This document shows, in pieces, positions 36,017 through 42,637 of a DNA stretch of 64,000 nt (positions are counted from its first letter, which is position 1; every line of letters starts with the position of its first letter). Origin of the DNA: Candidatus Zixiibacteriota bacterium (GTDB lineage Bacteria; Desulfobacterota; Binatia; UBA9968); contig DATLYW010000033.1 in NCBI GenBank assembly GCA_035574315.1, positions 62,001-126,000 on the forward strand. Reading direction: 5' to 3'. Made by a program: the position numbers and the translations under genes. Below the pieces are notes generated by a model. The model saw only the letters and a list, made by a program, of their open reading frames with translations. It made no database searches and was not told the DNA's origin.

Positions 36017-36046
36017 TTACTAGTGCAGGGCTTCCCGCCTCGTCAA
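36017..36046 (-). promoter_or_regulatory. Possible sigma-70 promoter of the binding-protein operon
   Basis: Read leftward: TTGACG (-35, 36046-36041) and TAGTAA (-10, 36022-36017) with an 18-bp spacer, about 100 bp before the binding-protein start. Confidence 0.3.
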
Positions 36047-36098
36047 GCGCATCCGCCGTCACCTTCGACACGAAGACGAAACGGGCCCCGCCGAAAAG

Positions 36099-36123
36099 GA
36101 CATTTTTGTCAATTACGGACAAA
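36099..36123. promoter_or_regulatory. GACA..TGTC dyads, candidate enhancer site
   Basis: Two overlapping dyads: GACATTTTTGTC (36099-36110) and TTTGTC-N7-GACAAA (36105-36123). They lie 85-110 bp upstream of the sigma-54 element, the usual place for an activator. A 12-bp palindrome differing at two positions precedes the histidine kinase gene at 45500. Confidence 0.45.
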
Positions 36124-36206
36124 GTCAAGCACCGAAAAATCTCGAGGCTGAGCGCGGCCTTCTCGAAATCAAGCGCAGAATCACGGGCTTACCTCCCCTG
36201 GAATGC

Positions 36207-36223
36207 TGGCACGGCAATTGCGA
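36207..36223 (+). promoter_or_regulatory. Sigma-54 (-24/-12) promoter
   Basis: TGGCACG-N4-TTGCGA, with GG and GC exactly 10 bases apart, is essentially the RpoN consensus. Transcription should start near 36233, leaving a 33-nt leader that holds the small hairpin GGCT-GCAA-AGCC and the GAGAGGG ribosome site of the zinc-finger gene. Confidence 0.8.
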
Positions 36224-36265
36224 CGGGGTGAAACCGGCTGCAAAGCCAGGACAGAGAGGGACAAC

Positions 36266-36466
36266 ATGGAAAACCAGGGAACACCAGAGTACTCGGATAT
36301 CCGTTTCGCGGACGAAACGTACCGCGCGGCCGTGTGTCCTCGCTGCAACACCAAGATTTTTCCAAGCGACCTTCTCGAGGCCCACATGGACCGCCACCAG
36401 ATAAAGGATCTCTATCTGGAGGGCGAGCTGAAGAAACTGCAGTTCGCGATGGCGCGAATGAGGTAG
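36266..36466 (+). CDS. Small single C2H2 zinc-finger protein
   Basis: Protein of 66 residues. The central CPRCNTKIFPSDLLEAHMDRH is a C-x2-C-x12-H-x3-H finger with the usual Leu before the first His. Flanks are acidic (N-terminal) and a Leu/Lys amphipathic helix (C-terminal). ATG at 36266 follows GAGAGGG. Expression should be under sigma-54 control. Single-finger proteins in bacteria may bind DNA or protein; Ros/MucR has a different spacing. Two hairpins follow the stop. Function unknown. Confidence 0.78.
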   Translation: MENQGTPEYSDIRFADETYRAAVCPRCNTKIFPSDLLEAHMDRHQIKDLYLEGELKKLQFAMARMR

Positions 36467-36496
36467 TCAAGGATCGTTCCACGACCGTGTTCCGTG

Positions 36497-36536
36497 GGCG
36501 CAAAGCCGGGTAAACCTCCTCGACTGGTTTTGCGCC
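36497..36536 (+). terminator. Hairpin downstream of the zinc-finger gene
   Basis: GGCGCAAAGCC (36497-36507) pairs with GGTTTTGCGCC (36526-36536), 11 pairs including one G-T, around an 18-nt loop. No T-tract. It may protect or end the short sigma-54 transcript. Confidence 0.4.
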
Positions 36537-36544
36537 GTTGCCGA

Positions 36545-36572
36545 GGGTGTCCCCTCCTCCTCGGGGACACCC
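36545..36572 (+). terminator. Second strong hairpin, 10-bp stem
   Basis: GGGTGTCCCC and GGGGACACCC pair perfectly around TCCTCCTC, followed by a C/T-rich run. It is the most likely end of the zinc-finger transcript. Confidence 0.5.
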
Positions 36573-36599
36573 CCTCCCCTCAAAAGGCCTTCTGCTTAT

Positions 36600-36760
36600 A
36601 GTCGCTTCGCTCCAGATCAAACCGTTCGACCCTTTCGCTCCGTTCAAACGTCTGGCGCCAAAGGGCGCTGGGTGTGCGCTCGTGCCGGTCCCGTCTGCGG
36701 TCCGCGGTCCCGGCTCCTTCGAACCTCGAGCTGCGAACGGTTTTTTCGAGCTCCGAGGTG
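36600..36760 (+). repeat. GTTCAA-type intergenic repeat, copy E
   Basis: Part of the 468-bp gap 36467-36934, which otherwise holds only the two hairpins and a possible promoter. It has GTCGCTTCGCTCC, degenerate ATCAAACC/GTTCGACCC/GTTCAAACG units, a GGCGCC-AAAGGGCGC stretch, GTGCCGGTCCC, GGTCCGCGGTCCCGG and TTCGAACC. Confidence 0.65.
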
Positions 36761-36854
36761 CGGCCGACGGGATACGAGAGACCGCCGGAGCGGCTGCGCC
36801 AGCTCCGATCTGGATTCGAATCCACGGGGAAAAACGCCCGCGCGGCGAGTATTG

Positions 36855-36884
36855 TTGACGCCAGGCGATCCGCTGGCGTAGGCT
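36855..36884 (+). promoter_or_regulatory. Possible promoter with internal dyad
   Basis: TTGACG and TAGGCT with an 18-bp spacer, 50 bp before the amidohydrolase start. Between them lies the dyad CGCCAG-N8-CTGGCG, a plausible repressor site. Confidence 0.3.
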
Positions 36885-36934
36885 CGGGGACGACGGGGCC
36901 GCAGACCTGCTTCCGGCAGCCCGACAGCTTCGCC

Positions 36935-38287
36935 ATGGCCGACCTCACGATCACGAACGCGCTAGTCATTCCCATGACCGAACGGCGGCACGCCCTGCGC
37001 GGTTTCGTCCGCGTCACGGGCGATACGATCGTCGAAGTGGCCGCCGGCTCCCCCGGCCGGGCTCGAGCGGACGAAATGGTGATCGACGGCGCCGGCTGCG
37101 TGCTCCTTCCGGGGCTCATCAACGCGCACACGCACCTCTACCAGGTTCTCATGCGGGCGTTGTGGGAGGATCTGCCCCTTGTGCCGTGGCTCAAGCGGAT
37201 TTACGGGGCCGCGCGCGTTCTGCGCCCGGAGCATTTCTACGCCGGGACGCTGCTCGGGTGCGTGGAGGCGATTCGCGGCGGAGTCACGACGGTTTGCGAG
37301 CACAACTTCCTCAATCCGCATCCCGACTGCGCCTTGGAGACCGCGCGAGCCATGGAGGCCGCGAAGCTGCGCGCCGTCCTGGCGCGAACGATCATGGATA
37401 CCGGCGAGATCGTGCCCGAATGCGTCCGGGAAAAGCCCGATGAAGCCTTCGCGCGCATCGAATCCCTGATGGCGCGCGGTCCCCGGTCGGCGACGTTTTC
37501 GTGGATGACCGGTCCCAACACGCCGCCGCTGAACGCCACCGCGGCGCTGCTGAAGGAGATCCGGCGCTTTGCCGACGAGAAAGGAATCGGTATCAGCGCC
37601 CACGTCGCGGAGGCGCGCGCGGTGGTGGAGCTGGCCCGCCGGGAGCACGGAAAATCGGGAGTGGTCGAGCTCCTGAGCGAGTTCGGCATCCCGGGACGCC
37701 GCTCGGTATTCGCGCACTGCGTCCATCTCGAGGCCCGCGAGATCGCGCTGCTCAAAGAGAGCGGCACGTCGGTCTCGCACAACCCGGTGAGCAATATGAT
37801 GCTGGGCGACGGTGTCGCACCGGTCGTGGAGATGCTGCAGCAGGGCGTCAACGTCGCGCTGGGCACGGACGGCGCGGCAAGCAATCACTCGCAGGACCTG
37901 TTCGAGACCATGAAGGTCGCCTCGCTGCTGCAGAAAGTCCATCACCGGGACGCGGCGATCATCGATCCGTATACCGTGCTGGAAATGGCGACTGCCGGCG
38001 GAGCGAAGGCGTTGGGGCTGGCCGGGCTTTGCGGGACGATCGAAACGGGCAAGCGCGCCGACCTGATTCTGGTCCGGATCGACGCCTGCCACATCGAGCC
38101 CGTCAACGACGTCTTCAGCCAGCTCGTCCACTGCGCCAGGTCGAGCGACGTCGTCACGACGGTGGTCAACGGCGAGATCTTGATGAGGGATCGGGTGCTG
38201 CTCGGGCTGGACGAGGAGCGCGTTCTCGAAGAAGCGCGCCGCGCGCACCGCGATCTCAGGGAACGCCTCGCGGGCATTTCCTTTTAG
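36935..38287 (+). CDS. TRZ/ATZ-type amidohydrolase (aminohydrolase/deaminase)
   Basis: Amidohydrolase_1 enzyme of 450 residues. Metal ligands: HTH in LINAHTHLYQ, His in ISAHVAEA, His in HCVHLEA and Asp in LGTDGAASNHSQDLF. This set and the SHNPVSNMMLGDG loop match the 8-oxoguanine deaminase/atrazine chlorohydrolase subgroup. The ATG at 36935 starts the N-terminal beta-sandwich (LTITNALVIPM); an open extension to 36674 is repeat DNA. Substrate probably an N-heterocycle or guanidine-type compound; not provable here. Confidence 0.88.
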   Translation: MADLTITNALVIPMTERRHALRGFVRVTGDTIVEVAAGSPGRARADEMVIDGAGCVLLPGLINAHTHLYQVLMRALWEDLPLVPWLKRIYGAARVLRPEHFYAGTLLGCVEAIRGGVTTVCEHNFLNPHPDCALETARAMEAAKLRAVLARTIMDTGEIVPECVREKPDEAFARIESLMARGPRSATFSWMTGPNTPPLNATAALLKEIRRFADEKGIGISAHVAEARAVVELARREHGKSGVVELLSEFGIPGRRSVFAHCVHLEAREIALLKESGTSVSHNPVSNMMLGDGVAPVVEMLQQGVNVALGTDGAASNHSQDLFETMKVASLLQKVHHRDAAIIDPYTVLEMATAGGAKALGLAGLCGTIETGKRADLILVRIDACHIEPVNDVFSQLVHCARSSDVVTTVVNGEILMRDRVLLGLDEERVLEEARRAHRDLRERLAGISF

Positions 38288-38289
38288 TA

Positions 38290-38436
38290 AGAGACGCTTC
38301 GCTCCCGTTCAAAACGTTCAAGCCGTTCAACCGCTCCGCTCCGTTCAAGCCGTGCCGGGCGGCAAAGCGGGGAGTAGCGGCGAACGCAAGACGCCCGACG
38401 TTAGGCGCTGGAGGCCGCTGAGCGCCGGCGGCTCGT
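38290..38436 (+). repeat. GTTCAA-type intergenic repeat, copy F
   Basis: Fills the gap between convergent amidohydrolase and selenoprotein genes. CGCTTCGCTCC, GTTCAAAAC, GTTCAAGCC and GTTCAACCG units, then GTGCCGGGCGG and GTTAGGCGCTGGAGGCCG, the last shared with copy B. Confidence 0.7.
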
Positions 38437-39048
38437 TTACCGGGAGGCCGTGTCCGCTTCGTCGATCGCCCGGCGAACCAGCCGTTCGAGCGTCTCGTAG
38501 GGGTGCGCGCCGACCAGCATGTAGCGGCCGGCCACGAAAGTCGGAACCGCGTCGATGCCCAAGGCGGCGCAGCGGCGCCAATCCTGGTCGACAGCCCCCT
38601 TGAAGGTGCGCGCGGCGAGAATTTCGAGGGCTTCGTCGGCGGGCAGCCCGGCCTCGGCGGCGATGGCGCCGAGCACGGCGGCCTTGCCGATGTTCTTGGC
38701 GTCCACGAAGTAAGCGCGAAAGATCGCGTCGTGGACCTCCCGGCCTTTGCCCCGGCTCTCGGCCCATTTGGCGAGCTCCTGCGCCAGCCGGCTGTTGTAG
38801 GACATGTCTCGTTCGGCGTTGTACGGGAGCCCTTCTCGGTCCATGCTCTCCTTCATCCGGAGGTTTCTGGCGACCGCCTCGGGGCCGCGCGGCGCGCCGT
38901 CCTCGGGCGTTTCCGGATGGAGCGGAAACTGAGTCGTTTTGACCGCCAGTCCGTAACTGGCCCTGAGCTTCTCGACACGCCCGGTGACGAGATAGCACCA
39001 CGGTCAGACAAAATCCGAGAAGACTTCCAGCACCACGGGCGGCGCCAT
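38437..39048 (-). CDS. Selenocysteine-containing DsbA/FrnE-family oxidoreductase
   Basis: Thioredoxin-fold protein of 203 residues if TGA at 39006-39004 is read as selenocysteine 15. The start then reads EVFSDFV-U-PWCYLVTG, putting Sec exactly at the first Cys of the FrnE/DsbA CPWC site (Cys 18 remains). The frame stays open on both sides, the cis-Pro loop is present (GIDAVPTFVAG) and the ATG has an AGGAGG site. The window also encodes SelA, SelB and a Sec-type SelD. A conventional caller would report only a 139-residue fragment starting at 38856. It lies 29 bp after the DUF488 gene. Substrate unknown. Confidence 0.9.
38971..39006 (-). promoter_or_regulatory. UGA-Sec codon and candidate SECIS hairpin of the DsbA-like gene
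   Basis: Twelve bases after the TGA, CTCGTCAC (38991-38984) pairs with GTGTCGAG (38978-38971) with one T-T mismatch, closing a CGGGC loop. The loop begins 21 nt past the UGA and has G at its second position, as bacterial SECIS hairpins do. Confidence 0.6.
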
Positions 39049-39077
39049 GATTTCCTCCTGATCGGGAATCGCCGATT

Positions 39078-39671
39078 CTACTTTTCCTCGCGCCACAAAG
39101 TCAAAGGCTCGCCGCCCGGAGTTGCGGCCGCGGCCGGATAGAAGATCCTGGTTCCTTCGGGCCGCGCGAACGGCGGCAGGCGATGCTCCCGGCAGCCGTC
39201 GTCGAGGATATGGCGCACGCGCCAGCCCCGCACCACGAACGCGTCCGCGAGCAGCTGCCGGTGGCACCGCCACGGCAGCGCTTCGGCGCACATCAGCGCC
39301 GTCGGTCGCTCCTTGGCGAGCCCGGCGATCTCCTCGACCCCGGCGGCGAATTCTTCCGTCAGCGCGAAGTCGGCGTAACCGCGAAAAGCCGCCGTCTTCC
39401 AGCCCGTGTTCGGCGAGCCGGGCGCTGGCTTGCGGAAGCCGCCGAGGTCCCCGCGCCAGCGGTAATCGATTCCCGCCCGGCCGAGCAGCTCCGCGAGCGT
39501 CTCGCGGCAGAAATGCGGCAGGCGGCGCGAAACGGGCCAGCGGCGCACGTCGACGAGGAGCGCAACGCGGTGGAGCGCGAGCAGCTCGATCAACGGCTGC
39601 GCTGCGCGCGTCGAGTGTCCGACGGTGTGGATGACGTTATTCAGGCGCGCGCAATCGGCAACGGCGTCCAT
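39078..39671 (-). CDS. DUF488-family protein
   Basis: Protein of 197 residues matching DUF488: NNVIHTVGHSTRAAQPLIELL at the start, LLVDVRRWPVSRRLPHF, and the Cys/His motif ALMCAEALPWRCHRQLLAD. These conserved Arg, Cys and His residues suggest an enzyme, but none has been established that I can name with confidence. It is 29 bp upstream of the selenoprotein gene in the same direction, so the two are probably one unit. Confidence 0.85.
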   Translation of the reverse strand: MDAVADCARLNNVIHTVGHSTRAAQPLIELLALHRVALLVDVRRWPVSRRLPHFCRETLAELLGRAGIDYRWRGDLGGFRKPAPGSPNTGWKTAAFRGYADFALTEEFAAGVEEIAGLAKERPTALMCAEALPWRCHRQLLADAFVVRGWRVRHILDDGCREHRLPPFARPEGTRIFYPAAAATPGGEPLTLWREEK

Positions 39672-39922
39672 GTTTCGAAGCTTACGGCGATCGCGCCGGT
39701 AAATCCACAGCGCGACCTTGCCGCTTATCCGGACATCCGTCGGCGCGATGGTAGGGCTTCGGCAACATCGGCCAGTTTCGGCCGAGCAGCTGACATTGGC
39801 CGATCGGGCAGGCGCGAGCGCCGGAAACCCGGGCCTGCAGCCTTTCCCCCTGGTTTTCGCCGCGGACGGGTGCTTGTCCGGAGGACTTTTGGAACCGCAA
39901 TGAACGCCGTAGTATTGGTAGA

Positions 39923-40018
39923 GTGAGGACCGGAGACCGGCACGAACTCACCCGGCGCCTGCAGGCGCGGGACCGCTTGAACGGAGCGAAGCGATCGAAC
40001 GGCCTGAACGGGGGCTCA
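39923..40018 (-). repeat. GTTCAA-type repeat, copy G (inverted, inside a coding start)
   Basis: Reading leftward it shows GTTCAGGCC, GTTCGATCG, CTTCGCTCC, GTTCAAGCG, a GGCGCC stretch and GTGCCGGTCTCCGGTCC, the same module order as the other copies. It encodes the first ~32 residues of the DUF2236 protein as annotated. Confidence 0.65.
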
Positions 40019-40840
40019 GTCCGCCAGCCGGAGGGCTTTTTTTCCCCGGGCACCTGGATCTGGCGCGTGCACCGCGAGGCCGGGCTGATCCTTGCCGGAG
40101 GGCGGGCGCTGCTGATGCAGCTCGCGCACCCGATGGTCGCCGCGGGCGTGGCCCAGCACAGCCATTTCCGCGACGCCCCTCTTTCCCGGCTCCAGCGGAC
40201 CCTTGCGCTCATGTGGTCGATCGTATTCGATCCGGCGGAACAGGCCCGGGCGGCCCTGGAACAGGTGCGCAAAGCGCATTTGAGAGTGGAAGGGGTCGTC
40301 CCCGAGGGCGAGCCGGCCTTCGGCGGGCGACCCTACCGCGCCCTCGACCCGGAGCTGCTTCTCTGGGTACACGCGACCCTGGTCGACTCGGCGATCGCCG
40401 GCTACGATCTCTTCATCCGCCCGCTCGCCGCGGCGGAACGCGCCAGCTACTACCGCAGCACGATCCGGCTCGCCGAGCTGTTCGAGATTCCCCGCGCTCT
40501 CGTGCCGCCGTCGCTCGGCGCATTCGAGGATTACATGGCCCGCATGCTTTTCGGCGGCCCCGTCGTCGTCGGACCCACCGCCCGGGAGCTCGCAATCGAG
40601 ATCCTGGCGCCCCGGCCGCTGCTGCTGCGGCCGGCGGGGCCTCTGTTTTCGCTGATCACCGCGGGACTGCTGCCGGCGCCGCTGCGCGAGGGCTACGGAA
40701 TTCGCTGGAGCGCCGGGCGCGAGAAAAGGTTCCGGGCGGCAGTGACCGCCGTGAGGGTTTTCCTGCCGCTCCTCCCGGCGGCGCTGCGCGTCGCTCCCAA
40801 CGCGCGGCGCGCCGAGAGGGCGCGCGCCGTCAATCGGTGA
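39923..40840 (+). CDS. DUF2236 (MpaB-type) oxygenase-like protein
   Basis: Protein of up to 305 residues in the DUF2236/MpaB family of heme-dependent oxygenase-like proteins. The core begins at SPGTWIWRVHREAGLILAGGRALLMQLAHPMVAAGVAQHS (in segments) with the conserved His residues. The GTG at 39923 is the only good start, but the first ~32 residues (containing RLNGAKRSNGLNGG) come from repeat copy G and are unlike family members; a TTG at 39977 is possible. Its 3' end overlaps the convergent VOC gene by 11 bp. Confidence 0.8.
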   Translation: MRTGDRHELTRRLQARDRLNGAKRSNGLNGGSVRQPEGFFSPGTWIWRVHREAGLILAGGRALLMQLAHPMVAAGVAQHSHFRDAPLSRLQRTLALMWSIVFDPAEQARAALEQVRKAHLRVEGVVPEGEPAFGGRPYRALDPELLLWVHATLVDSAIAGYDLFIRPLAAAERASYYRSTIRLAELFEIPRALVPPSLGAFEDYMARMLFGGPVVVGPTARELAIEILAPRPLLLRPAGPLFSLITAGLLPAPLREGYGIRWSAGREKRFRAAVTAVRVFLPLLPAALRVAPNARRAERARAVNR

Positions 40841-41642
40841 GATCCAGCAGGACGCCGTCCGGATCGGCCAGCGCGTGGCGGCAGAGGCTGCAGGCCTCCA
40901 GATTCTTCTGCCGCGTGGCGCCGTCGCGCCCGATGGCGATCTTGCGCGGCGCGGAGGCGGGCGCCGACGCGGCGAGCGCTTCGAGGTCCCTCTTCGCGCT
41001 TTCGAGGCTTTCCACCTTGAATCCGAAGTGGTCCAGTCCCGCCATGAGGCCGCGGTACGAAATCATGTCCCAGGGCCGCAAGGCGAGCGTGACCTTGCCG
41101 TCGGTCAGGTAGTAGTGTCCGTTGCCCGACAGGGCCTCCACGGGCCGCAGATCGAAAACGTTCTGGTAGAACTCGGCGAGATAGCCGGGGCGCGCGCTGC
41201 GGATGGCGATGTGGTTGATCCAGCGCGGCTGCTCCCAGCCTTCCTGCAGGTAGCCTTCGCGAACGTTGGCCATTCCTTTCTGCGACAGATCGAACTGGTT
41301 GCCGTCGGGATCGTGGGATCGCAGTCCGGCGAAGGGAACGTGGCTCTGGCTCTGGGCGATGCCGATCTCGGGATAGTGACGCTTCAACCGCTCGCGCACC
41401 TCCTGCACGTCGTCCACTTCCAGGCCGAAGTGATCCAGCCCCGCACCGAAGCCGGGCTGGCGTTGCAGCAGGGCGAGGCCGATCACGCCGTCGCTCAGGT
41501 GGCCGCGCTCCTTGTTGTAATTGCCGTGCTCGTCGGTCATGCCCTCGGTGATCTTCTTCATCCCGAAAACCGTCCTGTAGAACGTCGCCATGCGCGGGTA
41601 GTTTTCGGTATGGATCGCCACGTGCCGGATCTTGGTGACCAT
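40830..41642 (-). CDS. Two-domain VOC (extradiol-dioxygenase-like) protein
   Basis: Protein of 270 residues with two VOC modules. Module 1 begins TKIRHVAIHTENYPRMATFY and has LDHFGLEVDD; module 2 begins RWINHIAIRSARPGYLAEFY and has LDHFGFKVES. This duplicated layout and the FDPDG-like SHDPDGNQFDLSQ segment resemble catechol 2,3-dioxygenases. The ATG at 41642 has GAGAGGAGGG upstream; a longer frame to 41882 overlaps the divergent coxM gene and is rejected. Divergent from a molybdenum hydroxylase operon. Confidence 0.83.
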   Translation of the reverse strand: MVTKIRHVAIHTENYPRMATFYRTVFGMKKITEGMTDEHGNYNKERGHLSDGVIGLALLQRQPGFGAGLDHFGLEVDDVQEVRERLKRHYPEIGIAQSQSHVPFAGLRSHDPDGNQFDLSQKGMANVREGYLQEGWEQPRWINHIAIRSARPGYLAEFYQNVFDLRPVEALSGNGHYYLTDGKVTLALRPWDMISYRGLMAGLDHFGFKVESLESAKRDLEALAASAPASAPRKIAIGRDGATRQKNLEACSLCRHALADPDGVLLDLTD

Positions 41643-41720
41643 GGGCGCCCTCCTCTCGGGCGGATTCTTCTCCAGGTCGAGCACGGTTGTCAACAGGCGC
41701 GGCCTCGCGGCGCGGGCGGC

Positions 41721-41750
41721 TTGACTTGACGGAGAGGTCGGGGCTACAAA
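41721..41750 (+). promoter_or_regulatory. Possible sigma-70 promoter of the coxMLS operon
   Basis: TTGACT (41721-41726) and TACAAA (41745-41750) with an 18-bp spacer, 17 bp before the coxM-like ATG. Confidence 0.35.
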
Positions 41751-41766
41751 GGTCAGCGGTCCCGCC

Positions 41767-42627
41767 ATGACGATTCGTTCCTTCGATCTCTTGAGGCCGC
41801 GGTCGCTCGCGGAGGCCGCCGAGCTGCTGGCGCGGCACGGCGATCGGGCGCGGCCGATCGCGGGAGGCACCACGCTGGTCATCCTGATGAAACAACGGGT
41901 CGCCCATTTCCCGTACCTGATCGATCTGCAGTCGATACCCGGGCTCGACGGGATCGCGCCGGAAGCGGACGGGCTGCGAATCGGCGCGCTGGCGACACAT
42001 CGCGCGGTGGAGCTTTCGCCGGCGGTGCGCCGCGAGTACCGGGCGCTCGCCGAGGCCTTTCACGCGATCGGCAACGTGCGGGTGCGGCAGACCGCGACGG
42101 TCGGGGGGAATCTGGCGCACGCCGACTGCCGCCTCGACCCTCCTCCGGCGCTCCTGGTGCTCGGAGCGGAGGTGACCGCGTTCGGGCCGAAAGGCGAGCG
42201 CGTCATTCCGCTGGACGGTTTTTTCAGAGGTCCGTACGAGACCGCGCTCGAGCCGGGGGAGATCCTGACCTCGGTCAAGGTTCCCCGGCCGCCCGCGGGG
42301 AGCAGGAGCGTCTATCTGCGCTACACCACGCTTTCCGCCAACGACTGGCCGTGCCTCGGCGTCGCGGCGCTTCGGGTCGCGGACGGCGCGCGCTGCCGCG
42401 ACTTGCGCCTGGCGCTCGGCGGGCTGGCGCCGGCGCCGCTGCTGGTGCGGGGGCTGGAGTTCGCGCGCGGCGAGGCGCTCGAACCGCCCGTGGTCGAGCG
42501 CGTCCTCGAGCTGGTCGACGGCCAGATCGAGCCGTTCGGCGATCTTCGCGGCTCCGAATGGTACAAACGGCAAATGGCCCGGCTGTTCGTCAAACGCGCG
42601 CTCGAACAGCTGGCGGCCGATTTGTAG
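41767..42627 (+). CDS. Molybdenum hydroxylase FAD subunit (CoxM-like)
   Basis: FAD-binding medium subunit of 286 residues. FAD motifs are PIAGGTTLVILMKQ near residue 35 and ATVGGNLAHADCR near 112, with the C-terminal CO_deh_flav region after about 175. It passes electrons from the Fe-S subunit to an acceptor. First gene of a three-gene operon, 10 bp before the large subunit. Confidence 0.92.
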   Translation: MTIRSFDLLRPRSLAEAAELLARHGDRARPIAGGTTLVILMKQRVAHFPYLIDLQSIPGLDGIAPEADGLRIGALATHRAVELSPAVRREYRALAEAFHAIGNVRVRQTATVGGNLAHADCRLDPPPALLVLGAEVTAFGPKGERVIPLDGFFRGPYETALEPGEILTSVKVPRPPAGSRSVYLRYTTLSANDWPCLGVAALRVADGARCRDLRLALGGLAPAPLLVRGLEFARGEALEPPVVERVLELVDGQIEPFGDLRGSEWYKRQMARLFVKRALEQLAADL

Positions 42628-42637
42628 AGAGGATCCG

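Larger units (their letters stand above)
35921..36265. other. Divergent control region (345 bp)
   Basis: No gene is seen here. It holds a sigma-70-like promoter facing left, a GACA..TGTC dyad and a sigma-54 promoter facing right (each listed separately), plus a short degenerate GTTC-rich stretch at 35980-36005 that resembles the GTTCAA repeats. Confidence 0.7.

Noticed and set aside
36205-36262. A cyclic-di-GMP (GEMM) riboswitch suggested by GCAAAGCC in the leader
   Set aside because: The rest of the aptamer is absent, and the upstream bases are accounted for by the sigma-54 promoter, whose start site leaves only a 33-nt leader.
12849-38436. The GTTCAA arrays as CRISPR
   Set aside because: Units are 9 bp with no unique spacers, copies are scattered, and no cas genes are present.
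39004-39006. The TGA in the DsbA-like gene as a plain stop or pseudogene mutation
   Set aside because: It sits exactly at the catalytic Cys codon, the frame is otherwise intact with a good ribosome site, and the window encodes the Sec machinery.
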